Shown: positions 35,376 through 44,913, numbered from the stretch's first letter. The stretch is 64,000 nucleotides of DNA from JBCCCJ01 sp039029315 (GCA_039029315.1 JBCCGK010000045.1:20951-84950); one strand, 5' to 3'. Program-made: numbers and translations. The notes: generated from the sequence alone by a model not told the origin.

Positions 35376-37924
35376 TCGATTCCCAGGTTCCACTGCCGAC
35401 GGCTTCCTGGAGTTCTCACTTCATCATTTCCTATCACCCATCCTGACACAAGATCAGGAGCGAATAGTTGCTGACCAAAATCAAGACGTAGGATCAGGAA
35501 ACTAAAATCGAATCGAATCCCAATTCCAGCGTCCCACCCCAGACGCAGGTTTTCCTTAGAGAGCGTGGCCTTTTCGGCACTCCAACCAGACTTCTCTCCT
35601 GGATTCACCCAGACATTCCCAGCATCTGTAAACAAGGCCAACTCCAAATAGGTACCAGCATCAAAACGAAATTCTGCATTCAGTTCAAACAAATATTCCC
35701 CTCCTGGTGCAAGAATGCTGGTTACGGTGCTATCGATGAGGGATTCATTCGTCACACCCAAATCTCCTAGGGTTCCCACTCTTCCCGGTCCCAATGTATT
35801 GGATTGCCATCCTCGCATTCCATTGACTCCTCCGACAAAGAACCGTCCTTCTTTAGGCATTAATTCTGTTTTTCGAATAGGGGTCCCTCCCCCGATAAGA
35901 CCCCGAAAGACCAATTCTGTTTTTCGGCCTGTTGGGATATACCATTTACCTTCCAATCCCAGTCTTGCATATTGTCCATAGAAAATCCCTCGGATCAGAT
36001 GATCATCCGGATCCTCATCCAGCCCCTGCCACAATGCCGCTTGCTCGATAAAGTAAGGGAGGGTTCCCCCCACCTCCAGAGTAGCTTTATAGAAATGGGT
36101 AATGTGTGCTCTTGTGGACCGGTAATTCTGATTGGTATAGCTAAAATGAAAAGCTGAATTGATTCTTCGTTGAAAATCTCTTTTCAGAATGTCAGGCAAA
36201 GCTTCGGTGAGCGTCGCAAACCCATTTTCATTGCTGACAACAGGGTTGATATATTTCAGGCTAAAGGGCGTCAAGGAAGTCAATTCGGTATCTTCAAAAG
36301 GAATGTTCTTCCAGCGATATGTCAGGGACAGCCCAGGTGTAAGTTGTGTGATTTGCCCCCAATTTTCTGATCGAAAACTTCCGCTTAGGACTGTAGTGGG
36401 ACTGAGTTTTGCAATTCCTGGACCTCGAATTGATTTAGGCAAGAGAAAGCTAAATGGTTTCAAAAATAAAAATTTGTGAAACTGTATTTTGGATTCTGCC
36501 ACCAATGAATAATAATCAGGTCTTCCAAGCTTGATGGAATTCCATCCAACACTTCCTCCCAAATCCAGTTGGAATAATTCTGAATGTTTGAATGCGTTTT
36601 TGTTTCTCAAGCTAAGATTGGCTCCAAGATTCGGAACAATACTGGCATTCAGGGCTACATCACTGGTAAAACTCTCCGCACCAGCTTTCATCTGGTAGCG
36701 AGGGGCCAATTGAAGAGAAATTTTGAGTTCAAGGCTTTCCTTGCCAATAGGCTGGTGATCGACCAAAACATATTGAAACATTCCCAACTCCTGCAAGCGT
36801 TGTCTGGTGCGCCGAACCTCCCGTTCGTAATAATGCTTGCCTTCCGCTTGATGGACACGTTCGGCAAGAAAGTTAAAGTTCAATCGATTGAGGGCGAGCG
36901 GCGAAACGAGAAAGGTAATGTTTGTCGTAGAATCCAGCCGTTTGAATGGCAAGTCCAAAGAATCTCTCATGCGCTTACTCAATTCATCTGCTCGAAGTCG
37001 GAGATAAGATTTTTTGGGAATGTGCCCATCTGAATCTTTGATTTCCATGATGATCTCTTTCACGATGAAGCGCTTAGGCACCTTCGTAACCTCCACATCG
37101 ATATCCAGCCATTTTTCACGCACAGGCCCCTCCTCTGCCATCGGAAAATTGACATCCAGAGAGGTATCAACAGCAAAACGGATCATGTCCTGTGTGAAAG
37201 TAACAAAAGCCTGATCCCTGAGAATATTGGTAAAAGCAGCACGGGTCCGACTGAAATCTGCGTGTCGATACACATTGCCTGGAACCAAAATTGGTTCTTT
37301 TATCCGATTGAGGACCATATAAGTTTCTTCGATCAATTGGGTATTTGTTGTATCGGCACTATCCAAAACAACAAAACCGACATCCCGGATTTTGTACGGG
37401 ATACCTTCATTGACCATATAGGTCAGTTTTGCTTTTTGTTTTGGACGAAATAGTCCTCTGAGGGTATCGATTTTATAGGATATCTGTGGGTAAAAATATC
37501 CATTGGCAAAACAACTCTCCCGTAGTCCCCGCATGTCCTGCTTGATTTTGAAGGTGTCAATCAGGATGGGAGCTTCTCCTACTTTATGTTTTAGCCAGTA
37601 GAGGAATTTTGCACTAGACCCTGTTGGAATATCCTCTTTCTCAATCGGTTGGCGGTTTGAAAAAATCCGATTTTCAATCGATAGACCAAAGTTGTGAATA
37701 TGAAGAAAGGTTTTGGGCCATAACATTCGCCTGTTGTCTCGAATGCGTACCCCACCCATCAATACACTTTCCCGAAGTTTTTTGTCGTGTTTGAGAATTG
37801 GATCTTTTTTTAGCAGGACTTGGCCTTCTTCCAGATGTCTTGTTGCTCGACAGGAACAACATAGCACAAGACAAATGGGAATGAACCACCTCCAAAGTCT
37901 CAGGTATGACTGTTGTTTTTTCAT
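35363..37924 (-). CDS. tamL: BamA/TamA-superfamily outer-membrane lipoprotein (TamL-like)
   Basis: 853 aa from the ATG at 37924. The longer frame to 38110 would overlap the divergent methyltransferase gene and place the lipoprotein signal internally. The start WRWFIPICLVLCCSC is a lipoprotein-type signal, followed by RHLEEGQVLLKKDPI, the typical TamL/BamA-lipoprotein opening in Bacteroidota. POTRA-like regions (residues about 120-400) precede a C-terminal barrel with strands ending in Phe (NLGIDYPF at the terminus). GIFYGQYARLGLEGKWYIP and 'RFFVGGVNGMRGWQSN' contain the VRGY-like barrel motif of Omp85 proteins. Known role: insertion or transport of proteins across the outer membrane together with TamB-type partners. 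Confidence 0.88.
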   Translation of the reverse strand: MKKQQSYLRLWRWFIPICLVLCCSCRATRHLEEGQVLLKKDPILKHDKKLRESVLMGGVRIRDNRRMLWPKTFLHIHNFGLSIENRIFSNRQPIEKEDIPTGSSAKFLYWLKHKVGEAPILIDTFKIKQDMRGLRESCFANGYFYPQISYKIDTLRGLFRPKQKAKLTYMVNEGIPYKIRDVGFVVLDSADTTNTQLIEETYMVLNRIKEPILVPGNVYRHADFSRTRAAFTNILRDQAFVTFTQDMIRFAVDTSLDVNFPMAEEGPVREKWLDIDVEVTKVPKRFIVKEIIMEIKDSDGHIPKKSYLRLRADELSKRMRDSLDLPFKRLDSTTNITFLVSPLALNRLNFNFLAERVHQAEGKHYYEREVRRTRQRLQELGMFQYVLVDHQPIGKESLELKISLQLAPRYQMKAGAESFTSDVALNASIVPNLGANLSLRNKNAFKHSELFQLDLGGSVGWNSIKLGRPDYYSLVAESKIQFHKFLFLKPFSFLLPKSIRGPGIAKLSPTTVLSGSFRSENWGQITQLTPGLSLTYRWKNIPFEDTELTSLTPFSLKYINPVVSNENGFATLTEALPDILKRDFQRRINSAFHFSYTNQNYRSTRAHITHFYKATLEVGGTLPYFIEQAALWQGLDEDPDDHLIRGIFYGQYARLGLEGKWYIPTGRKTELVFRGLIGGGTPIRKTELMPKEGRFFVGGVNGMRGWQSNTLGPGRVGTLGDLGVTNESLIDSTVTSILAPGGEYLFELNAEFRFDAGTYLELALFTDAGNVWVNPGEKSGWSAEKATLSKENLRLGWDAGIGIRFDFSFLILRLDFGQQLFAPDLVSGWVIGNDEVRTPGSRRQWNLGIDYPF

Positions 37925-37958
37925 TCCAGCCCACAGGCTTTTTGTTATCTTTACCTCC

Positions 37959-38729
37959 ATGGAATTGCTCTCAAAAGCGAAATTAACACTTTTCTCTTCC
38001 TTACAGACGAAAAAATACCGATATAAACACCGAATGTTCCTCGTGGAAGGGAAAAAAATGGTGGATGAAGCACTTAATTCCTCCTGGAAAGTCGAATGTC
38101 TGGTTTGCAAAGAAGCCTATCCTTCTGAATCTCTTCCATCTGTTGATCTCCCGATTTACCAGGCTTCTCCTACAGAATTCAAGCGGATAAGTTCACAACA
38201 GCATCCTGAAGGAATTATTGCCGTTCTTTCGATGAGAGATTCAAGTGTTTTGCGTGTTAGTTCACTCGAAAGCGAAGGAGAGGAAGCAGCCTATTTGCTC
38301 TGGCGCCTCAAAGATCCGGGCAATCTTGGCACCATCCTCAGAACAGCTGATTGGTTGAATATTCCCACAGTCTATCTTACCGAGGATTGTGTAGATGTGT
38401 TCAATCCCAAAAGTATCCGGGCAAGCATGGGCAGTCTCTTCCGATGTCAACTCAGAATCATCTCCCATCCCATTGAAGCCATTATGGCTTGCGGGAAAAC
38501 CATATGGGTAGCGGATATGGAAGGGAAGCAACTACAGGATGTCTCCTTCGGAAAGGATGATATCATCTTGATTGGCAGTGAATCTCAAGGGGTTGATACG
38601 CAACTCAAAACAAAATTGGCCCACCAAAAAATTAGTATTCCCAGACTAGGAGGCGGAGAGTCCTTGAATGCAGCAGTTTCAGCTTCCATCATAGGCTGGC
38701 AATACAAGTTGAAGACAACTTTACGTTAG
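37959..38729 (+). CDS. SpoU/TrmH-family RNA 2'-O-methyltransferase
   Basis: 256 aa from ATG 37959; the frame continues upstream but would overlap tamL. Residues about 1-95: the SpoU_sub_bind-type domain (KYRYKHRMFLVEGKKMVDEAL). The catalytic SPOUT domain has the three motifs LWRLKDPGNLGTILRTADW, IILIGSESQGVD and ISIPRLGGGESLNAAVSASI. Known activity: methylation of 2'-OH on rRNA or tRNA using SAM; the exact target cannot be told from sequence. A 34-bp gap separates it from the divergent tamL, so promoters must be compact or overlapping. Confidence 0.92.
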   Translation: MELLSKAKLTLFSSLQTKKYRYKHRMFLVEGKKMVDEALNSSWKVECLVCKEAYPSESLPSVDLPIYQASPTEFKRISSQQHPEGIIAVLSMRDSSVLRVSSLESEGEEAAYLLWRLKDPGNLGTILRTADWLNIPTVYLTEDCVDVFNPKSIRASMGSLFRCQLRIISHPIEAIMACGKTIWVADMEGKQLQDVSFGKDDIILIGSESQGVDTQLKTKLAHQKISIPRLGGGESLNAAVSASIIGWQYKLKTTLR

Positions 38730-38778
38730 CAAGGAGAATATCTGGAACAGAGAAACTGATGGCAAATACGAATGGAGA

Positions 38779-39492
38779 TCAATTGCAATGTTTTCGAATC
38801 AGACCGTAAGCATTGATATCTCCCAATTCTCCCGCACGACTCCAATCCAGGCATGCACCATCGAGATCACCAGCTTGTAGTTTAATTGTTGCTCTGGCAC
38901 TATAGGCACTAGGATCTCCCGGACGTGTCTTTACTACCCGGTCGAGATCATTGATGGCGCGATCAAAAAATTTAAGGTTGATATAGGCCTCTGCTCGATC
39001 AAAAATCAAATCCATGCTTTTTCCCTTGGTCAACTTGATGGCCAAATTCAAATCCTGTACAGCCCCACGGTAGTCTTGCAGGCCACTTTTGGCCCTGGCC
39101 CTGGCTCGATAATACCGGGCTTCCTTGGCTTTGCCTTTGATGGAGATATTGAAATCGATGATCGCACCCAAATAATCTTCTAATCCCAATTTTGCTCGCC
39201 CCCGATTATAATAAGCTTCTGGATTAGCAGGATTGATATCCAGAGCCAGACTATAATCTTGAATAGCGGCAGGATGATTCCCCAACTTCATCCTTGAAAA
39301 TCCTCTGTGATAGTATGCCCCATCATTTCTTGGGTTTAATTCAATGACCATGGAAAAATCTGTTTCCGCTCCTTGAAAATCACTACCTTCCAGCTTGGTC
39401 ATCCCTCGTTTGTACAATTGTTTCTCTGTCTGGCCCATCGCCAAGGTGCCAACAATGATCAAAATTAGACAGGAAATGATAGGTTTGTTCAT
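38779..39492 (-). CDS. exported TPR-repeat protein
   Basis: 237 aa from the ATG at 39492 (upstream 16 codons are not part of a signal peptide). Signal peptide KPIISCLILIIVGTLAMGQ. Six TPR units follow, each about 34 residues, with the A/G-Y-Y-x-R-G/A pattern (AYYHRGFSRMKLGNHPAAIQDY, AYYNRGRAKLGLEDYLGAII, etc.). TPR arrays mediate protein-protein contacts. Located between the SpoU methyltransferase and an FkbM gene. The partner is unknown. Confidence 0.85.
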   Translation of the reverse strand: MNKPIISCLILIIVGTLAMGQTEKQLYKRGMTKLEGSDFQGAETDFSMVIELNPRNDGAYYHRGFSRMKLGNHPAAIQDYSLALDINPANPEAYYNRGRAKLGLEDYLGAIIDFNISIKGKAKEARYYRARARAKSGLQDYRGAVQDLNLAIKLTKGKSMDLIFDRAEAYINLKFFDRAINDLDRVVKTRPGDPSAYSARATIKLQAGDLDGACLDWSRAGELGDINAYGLIRKHCN

Positions 39493-39610
39493 AGGTTTGC
39501 AGGGTTTTTGATTCACGATAAAATTATGGAACACTTCCAACTAATTCAATGCAAAAACACATCAGGATATTCAGAGAAGTTCTATCTTGCCAAAAAAATA
39601 AAATCACTAC

Positions 39611-40375
39611 ATGCTAAAAAAAGCAATCCAGGGGATTTTACAACGAATATTAGGGTTTGAACGATATTTATTTTACTTCTCAAGATGGAAGATTGCCACG
39701 CTTAAATGGGATTCGAGTAAAAAAGAAGGTGATTTCAATTTCTTTCTGACCTTGCTCAACCCCAATGATGTTGTGTTGGATATCGGTGCAAACATTGGAG
39801 TCATGTCTGTCCTGATGGCGCGTAAGTGCCAAGAAGGCTCTGTATTTGCCTTTGAGCCGATCCCGGACAATTTTGCTACCCTTCAAAAAATCATCTCCTT
39901 TTACGGCCTCTCCAATGTCTCCGCCTTCCAACTGGCCCTTGGAGATGAACAAAAAGAAGTGAACATGACTATGCCCACATTACAAGGGGTACGTATGCAA
40001 GGGCTATCTCATGTAGAGCATCCCTCCATCGAAGGCTATACACCATCCATTCATACCTTCACCGTGAAGCAAGAACTTCTGGACCATCTCCCTGAACTTC
40101 AAAACAAAAGAGTTGGAGCAATTAAAATGGATGTTGAGAACTATGAACAGTTTGTAGTAAAAGGAGGCCAGCAATTACTGAAGAGAGATCACCCCATTTT
40201 GTATCTTGAATTGTGGGAAAATGAAAACAGACAAACATGTTTTGATCTATTACAAGAGATTGGGTATTCGGTCTTTGTTCTTGAAAATAATCAACTCACT
40301 GCCTTTAATCCAACAAAACATCAACAACATAATTTTTTTTTCAAGTCTGAAAAAGTTGGGAATCATCCCAATTAA
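39611..40375 (+). CDS. FkbM-family SAM-dependent methyltransferase
   Basis: 254 aa. DVVLDIGANIGVMSVLMARK is the SAM-binding motif I, VFAFEPIPDNFATLQK motif II, and GAIKMDVENYEQFVVKGGQQLLKRDHPILYLEL the conserved FkbM C-terminal block. Known FkbM-family members O-methylate sugars or polyketides; the acceptor here is unknown. It stands alone on the plus strand, followed by aroA after 55 bp. Confidence 0.9.
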   Translation: MLKKAIQGILQRILGFERYLFYFSRWKIATLKWDSSKKEGDFNFFLTLLNPNDVVLDIGANIGVMSVLMARKCQEGSVFAFEPIPDNFATLQKIISFYGLSNVSAFQLALGDEQKEVNMTMPTLQGVRMQGLSHVEHPSIEGYTPSIHTFTVKQELLDHLPELQNKRVGAIKMDVENYEQFVVKGGQQLLKRDHPILYLELWENENRQTCFDLLQEIGYSVFVLENNQLTAFNPTKHQQHNFFFKSEKVGNHPN

Positions 40376-40430
40376 CTACTACATTCGTGCCGTTCAAACC
40401 AACAACATTTAGGGGGCAATTTTCTATCAC

Positions 40431-41657
40431 ATGATCAATCTAGCATCAACCAGCAAACATCTGGAAACTACCATTGCTCTTCCCTCTTCCAAGAGTGAAA
40501 GCAATCGTGCATTGATCATTCAGGGCCTTGGTTCGGGGAAGATTGAGTTACATAATTTATCCTCCGCTCGTGATACACGAACCCTGATTCGCTTACTGGA
40601 ATCTGAAGGGCATGTCCTGGATGTCATTGATGCCGGGACAACCATGAGATTTTTGACGGCATTTTTCGCCGCTGTCGGAAGAGACCAAATCTTGACAGGC
40701 ACCCCCAGGATGTGTAAGCGGCCGATTGGTATTTTGGTAGAAGCACTTAGAGGACTTGGGGCCGAAATCCAGTATTGGAAACAAGAGGGGTTTCCCCCAC
40801 TTCATATTGTCTCTAACGGACGCAAACTTCAGGGTGGCGAATTGAGTATTGCTGGAAACGTGAGTAGTCAGTTCATCTCTGCGGTCCTCATGATTGCTCC
40901 TACCCTTCCCGGAGGTCTCTCTCTTCATCTTACAGGTGATATTACCTCTCGTCCCTATATTGAGATGACCAGAAGTCTGATGGCACATTTTGGTGTGCAG
41001 ACACAATGGAAAGAACAGACCTTGCTCATCCAGGAACAAGGGTATCAGGAAGGTACTTATACCATTGAATCTGACTGGAGTGCAGCAAGTTATTGGTACA
41101 GCTTCGCGGCATTGGCCGACCAGGCATCTATTCGACTTCTGGGCTTACGCAAAGATTCATGGCAAGGCGATAGCCATATTGCGAAGCTGATGCCGCATTT
41201 TGGTGTAGCAACTGAATACACAGATGATGGGGTACTCTTGACAAGTACCACTCCAGATCCTGGAAAGGAAATATTGGAAATTGATTTTACCAATACCCCT
41301 GATCTTGCGCAAACCATTGCCGTTGTGAGTGCAGCAAAAGGGATTCCGGTGAGAATGACAGGACTTCACACCCTGAGAGTCAAAGAAACCGATCGGATTG
41401 AAGCCTTGCGAACAGAGTTGGAAAAATTTGGTGTGAAGATGGAAGTTGAGGGCAATATTTGTACGATCAATGGCAAAGCCTCACCAGCAGAAAAAGGTAT
41501 CAAAACATATGAAGACCATCGAATGGCTATGGCATTTGCCCCGATGGTGTTACATCAACCCCAGCTAACTATCTACGATCCAGATGTTGTAGAAAAATCC
41601 TACCCCGAGTATTGGCAACATCTCAAACAATCAGGAATAAGAATTACTGAGTTTTGA
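40431..41657 (+). CDS. aroA: 3-phosphoshikimate 1-carboxyvinyltransferase (EPSP synthase)
   Basis: 408 aa, slightly shorter than E. coli AroA (427). The start LPSSKSESNRALIIQGL contains the substrate-binding Lys-Ser-Glu-Ser pattern, DAGTTMRFLTAF the catalytic-site loop, GNVSSQFISAVLMIAPTL, RVKETDRIEALRTELEKFG and 'TYEDHRMAMAFAPMVL' near the C-terminus. Known reaction: EPSP formation in the shikimate pathway. The Phe/Tyr genes of the same pathway lie 6 kb away on the other strand, in a different operon. Confidence 0.96.
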   Translation: MINLASTSKHLETTIALPSSKSESNRALIIQGLGSGKIELHNLSSARDTRTLIRLLESEGHVLDVIDAGTTMRFLTAFFAAVGRDQILTGTPRMCKRPIGILVEALRGLGAEIQYWKQEGFPPLHIVSNGRKLQGGELSIAGNVSSQFISAVLMIAPTLPGGLSLHLTGDITSRPYIEMTRSLMAHFGVQTQWKEQTLLIQEQGYQEGTYTIESDWSAASYWYSFAALADQASIRLLGLRKDSWQGDSHIAKLMPHFGVATEYTDDGVLLTSTTPDPGKEILEIDFTNTPDLAQTIAVVSAAKGIPVRMTGLHTLRVKETDRIEALRTELEKFGVKMEVEGNICTINGKASPAEKGIKTYEDHRMAMAFAPMVLHQPQLTIYDPDVVEKSYPEYWQHLKQSGIRITEF

Positions 41658-41692
41658 GCGTGTATTTACTCAACTCTTAGACAAAATTTGTC

Positions 41693-42502
41693 ATGAATGT
41701 TTTGGTTATTGGTGCCGGCAACATGGGTTCGACCTTTGGGCACAGCTTTGTCAACGCAAATGCGTTAAGTCCCTCACAATTGTTCTTTCTTGATCACTCT
41801 GCCGAAAAAGCAAGTGCGATCAGTTCCTTGAGTACAAGTCCCCTTGCCTTACAACCTGGAGCGTTTGTTACCAATATGGACCTGGTCATTTTGAGCGTCA
41901 AGCCACAAGATTTTTCAGTATTAGCCTCAAGACTCAAACCCTTCATCCATCCAGAACAACTCATTCTATCCATCATGGCAGGAGTGACAGTAGAGAATAT
42001 TTGTCATGTTCTGGGAGTAAGTAAGGTAGTAAGAGCCATGCCCAATCTCCCTGCTCAAGTCGGGCAAGGCATGACAGTCTTTACTACCTCTGCTGAAGTC
42101 AGCAGGCTAGAGATTTTTACAGTTCAAAATCTATTAAACACCACAGGCAAAACCCTCTATACCCCTCATGAACCCATGCTGGATGCAGCAACAGCTATTT
42201 CAGGAAGCGGTCCAGCATTTGTCTACTTTTTTATGAGTGCGATGATGGAATCGGCCAGGAATATGGGATTCTCGGATTCAGAGGCCCAACTTCTGGTAGA
42301 ACAAACATTTATTGGTTCTGTGAATCTCCTGCATAGAAACGCGATCCATTGCGATGAGTGGATCAGAAAGGTCTCCTCCCGTGGAGGAACAACTGAAGCT
42401 GCTCTCAAAGGATTTCAGGAAGAAGGCATTCGAAGTGGAATCAGTAAAGGGCTTGAGCTTGCTCGAAAAAGAGCAATAGAGTTAAGTGGCGCTAACACAT
42501 AG
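41693..42502 (+). CDS. proC: pyrroline-5-carboxylate reductase
   Basis: 269 aa. VIGAGNMGSTFG is the NAD(P)-binding GxGxxG motif, MDLVILSVKPQDFSVL and LSIMAGVT are conserved ProC blocks, and 'AISGSGPAFVYFFMSAMME' is the P5C signature. Known reaction: NAD(P)H-dependent reduction of P5C to proline. It lies 35 bp after aroA and may be co-transcribed. Confidence 0.95.
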   Translation: MNVLVIGAGNMGSTFGHSFVNANALSPSQLFFLDHSAEKASAISSLSTSPLALQPGAFVTNMDLVILSVKPQDFSVLASRLKPFIHPEQLILSIMAGVTVENICHVLGVSKVVRAMPNLPAQVGQGMTVFTTSAEVSRLEIFTVQNLLNTTGKTLYTPHEPMLDAATAISGSGPAFVYFFMSAMMESARNMGFSDSEAQLLVEQTFIGSVNLLHRNAIHCDEWIRKVSSRGGTTEAALKGFQEEGIRSGISKGLELARKRAIELSGANT

Positions 42503-42712
42503 TGCGTGTGAGGGATCTGTCCATTCTTTCTACTATTTCCTGATCGTATCCATAAGAACCAATTGCGTTGAGTCCAAATTTCCTTTGGAAGCAAGCCCCT
42601 ATTCGATTTCTAATTGTTCGTTCGTCATTGTGGACTCCTTGATTTTTCTCTCCAATTTTCTTAGATTAATTTTTTACTTCAATGGGCGTAAGCGAAAAAG
42701 TTAGTGATTGAT

Positions 42713-43624
42713 ATGCTTTGGCAAAAGTTTGAAAAATATTTGTTATTGGAAAGGAGCAGTTCTGCTCATACCTGCAAAGCATATAAAACAGACCTTCATG
42801 ATCTGAATTCTTTTTTGCTTGATATTGGAGATATTTCTGTATTCCAACCAGAAGATCTTGAGAAAATCCACCATCGAATGCTCCGAGACTGGATGGCTTC
42901 TTTGATGGAAAAAGGCATTTCAAATCGGTCTATTGCAAGAAAATTGTCCGCAGCAAAAAGCTATTTTGCTTATTTGCATAAGTCGTCTCTCATCCAGGTC
43001 AATCCAGCATCCAGAATAAAGGTTCCTAAATTCGAGAAAAAACTGCCAAGTTTCCTCAAGGAATCAGAAACTGAATACCTGTTGGATCAGATGGAGTTCC
43101 CACAGTCCTTTGAAGGGGTTAGAGACAAATGTCTACTCGAAATGTTGTACGGCTGTGGCCTTCGCTCCTCTGAAGTATTAGCACTCACCAGAGCACATGT
43201 GGACATTCATTCACAAATCCTCAGAGTCCAGGGAAAAGGAAACAAAGAAAGAGATTTGCCCTTTGGCAAGCATGTCCTGGCAGCCATTCAATCCTATCTT
43301 GCCACCTGTGCCAAAGCAGATATTCAACTCCAGGATCGGTTTTTTGTCAGAAAAAATGGTCAAGCGCTCTACCCAAGTCTGATCTACAACATTGTGAACA
43401 AATACCTTGGACAAGCCAGTTCCTTAACTCAGAGAAGCCCACATGTATTGCGCCATACCTTTGCTACCCATATGTTGGACAATGGGGCAGATCTCAACGC
43501 CATCAAAGAATTACTTGGACACAGTAGCCTTGCTGCTACACAGGTCTATACACACAATACGATCTCTAAATTAAAATCAGTCCATTCCCAAGCCCATCCT
43601 CGGGCAGAAAATAGAGAATCTTAA
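42713..43624 (+). CDS. xerC: Xer-type tyrosine recombinase
   Basis: 303 aa from the ATG at 42713 (an upstream in-frame GTG at 42704 is also possible). SAM-like N-terminal domain (FEKYLLLERSSSAHTCKAYKTDL) and catalytic domain with the Arg of CGLRSSEVL, the Lys of GKGNKERDLP, HVLRHTFATH, LGHSSLAATQVYTH and the nucleophilic Tyr. Known role: resolution of chromosome dimers at dif by XerC/XerD. It has no phage genes or att sites nearby, which favours housekeeping Xer over a mobile integrase. The choice between XerC and XerD is tentative. Confidence 0.88.
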   Translation: MLWQKFEKYLLLERSSSAHTCKAYKTDLHDLNSFLLDIGDISVFQPEDLEKIHHRMLRDWMASLMEKGISNRSIARKLSAAKSYFAYLHKSSLIQVNPASRIKVPKFEKKLPSFLKESETEYLLDQMEFPQSFEGVRDKCLLEMLYGCGLRSSEVLALTRAHVDIHSQILRVQGKGNKERDLPFGKHVLAAIQSYLATCAKADIQLQDRFFVRKNGQALYPSLIYNIVNKYLGQASSLTQRSPHVLRHTFATHMLDNGADLNAIKELLGHSSLAATQVYTHNTISKLKSVHSQAHPRAENRES

Positions 43625-43643
43625 TTTGTTTGACATTAACATT

Positions 43644-43946
43644 ATGAAAACAACCATTCAAGCTCTCCATTTCACAGCTGCAGATCGTCTGAAGTCGTAC
43701 ATTCAAAAAAAATGCGACAAACTCGATCAATTCTATGACCGCATCCAGGAAGGTACGGTCAGCCTCAAATTGCAAAATGAAGTGAAAAACGCGAACAAGT
43801 GGGTCGAAGTCAAATTAAGGGTTCCGGGAGACATTTTAATTGCCCGTCAAGAGGGCAAAACCTTTGAAGAAGGGATAGATCTTGCAATCGACAATATGAA
43901 AATCCAACTAAGACGATACAAAGGGAAATTGCGAATGAACGCCTAA
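43644..43946 (+). CDS. hpf: ribosome hibernation-promoting factor family protein
   Basis: 100 aa from the ATG at 43644; a TTG at 43626 opens the same frame but is less likely. TTIQALHFTAADRLKSYIQKKCDKLDQFYD and 'VKLRVPGDILIARQEGKTFEEGIDLAIDNMKIQLRRYKGKLR' match the short HPF/RaiA family. Known role: binds the 30S subunit and promotes hibernating 100S ribosomes in stationary phase. It lies 19 bp downstream of the xer gene. A MITE-like element begins directly at its stop codon. Confidence 0.92.
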   Translation: MKTTIQALHFTAADRLKSYIQKKCDKLDQFYDRIQEGTVSLKLQNEVKNANKWVEVKLRVPGDILIARQEGKTFEEGIDLAIDNMKIQLRRYKGKLRMNA

Positions 43947-44107
43947 GAGACTGTTTGAATATTATCCTATGGTTTTGTTATGCCCCTTTTTTCGCCCTTC
44001 TGCGTTGAAAAAATCCTCATGTAGCTCTGCTACATTCCGCTTTTTCCGCCTTGAAGGTCAAAAAAATGACCTATAACAAATTCCATATACAAAACTCAAA
44101 CAGTCTC
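43947..44107. mobile_element. MITE-like element, copy C (second interior type)
   Basis: 161 bp with the same GAGACTGTTTGA/CAAACAGTCTC ends as copies A, B and D, but a different interior (CCTATGGTTTTGTTATGCCC ... ATAACAAATTCC). TAA flanks both sides (43944-43946, which is the hpf stop codon, and 44108-44110), a candidate 3-bp target duplication. Confidence 0.8.
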
Positions 44108-44137
44108 TAAGAAAAATTTGTTTGCCCCTGACAATCA

Positions 44138-44199
44138 ACGACTAATCATGCATTATTTTCGATTCCTAGGAGGGATTTTGAGCTGTCATGATTAGTCGT
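44138..44199. terminator. long inverted repeat, possible bidirectional terminator
   Basis: ACGACTAATCATG at 44138-44150 is exactly complementary to CATGATTAGTCGT at 44187-44199. The 36-nt loop and a run of T after the plus-strand copy suggest a terminator, but the loop is long. A palindromic protein-binding site is the alternative. The remaining gene-free stretch to 44330 shows no further feature. Confidence 0.5.
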
Positions 44200-44330
44200 T
44201 TTTCTATTGAGAATCAACAATTACGGTCAGATATACCAAGCCTTAGGAAAATTTCGTTATCTTTCTTAGAAATATGTGCCTCTGTATCTAATTATCAACC
44301 TGTATTAGCTCATTCAAGTTCCAGGACGTT

Positions 44331-44891
44331 ATGGCTACCGCTGGTATTACCCTAGAGAATCCTTTAAGAGGAGAAGAATTTACCTTCTTAAAAACTTCTG
44401 AAGAAACAAAAGGACAAGAGATTTGTTTGTATGTGAAAGCCCAACCAGGCTTTCCTGTTCCTCCTCTTCATAAGCATCCCAGACAAAAAGAAAGTGTCTT
44501 AGTCGAATCTGGATACATGTGTATCAAGTTTCGAGAGAAAGAGGTCATACTTGGACCTGGAGATTACTTCGAAATCATGCCTGGTGTTGAACATGCCTGG
44601 TATAATCCAAGAGAAGATGAAGAACTCAGCTTCACATTTCAATTGTCTCCTGCACTGGATTCAGAATTGATGTTGGAAACCATGCTTTCACTGATCAAAC
44701 AGGGAAAAGTAAACAAATCAGGAAAACTCCACTGGTTCCAGCAAGCCGTCCTCACCAAGCGGTATGCTGAGCTGATGCAGCAAGAAAGCACCGCATTTAC
44801 CAACCGAAAATGGCTACACAAAATGGGGGCACCAATCGGGAAGCTGTTAGGATACAAATCCTACGTCCCATACCCTGAGCGTTTTGTATAA
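44331..44891 (+). CDS. cupin-domain protein
   Basis: 186 aa. Conserved cupin barrel: PPLHKHPRQKESVLVESGYMCIKF with metal-ligand pattern His47, His49, Glu54 and His88 (GPGDYFEIMPGVEHAWYNP). The last ~90 residues are helical (LMLETMLSLIKQGKVNK ... LLGYKSYVPYPERFV). Cupins cover many enzymes and sugar-binding proteins; no specific activity can be assigned. Stands 22 bp upstream of the T9SS/PKD gene on the same strand. Confidence 0.85.
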   Translation: MATAGITLENPLRGEEFTFLKTSEETKGQEICLYVKAQPGFPVPPLHKHPRQKESVLVESGYMCIKFREKEVILGPGDYFEIMPGVEHAWYNPREDEELSFTFQLSPALDSELMLETMLSLIKQGKVNKSGKLHWFQQAVLTKRYAELMQQESTAFTNRKWLHKMGAPIGKLLGYKSYVPYPERFV

Positions 44892-44913
44892 TTTTCCACT
44901 TCTTTAGCTTCAT

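Noticed and set aside
37925..38110. Longer N-terminus of the TamL protein
   Set aside because: Would overlap the divergent methyltransferase and put the lipoprotein signal inside; ATG at 37924 is better.
42503..42712. Minus-strand reading frame with a plausible peptide (GACFQRKFGLNAIGSYGYDQEIVERM) between proC and the xer gene
   Set aside because: No start codon at its beginning and no recognisable homologue; treated as chance.
42713..43624. Integrase of a genomic island
   Set aside because: No att repeats, tRNA, or phage genes nearby; catalytic motifs and neighbours fit housekeeping Xer.
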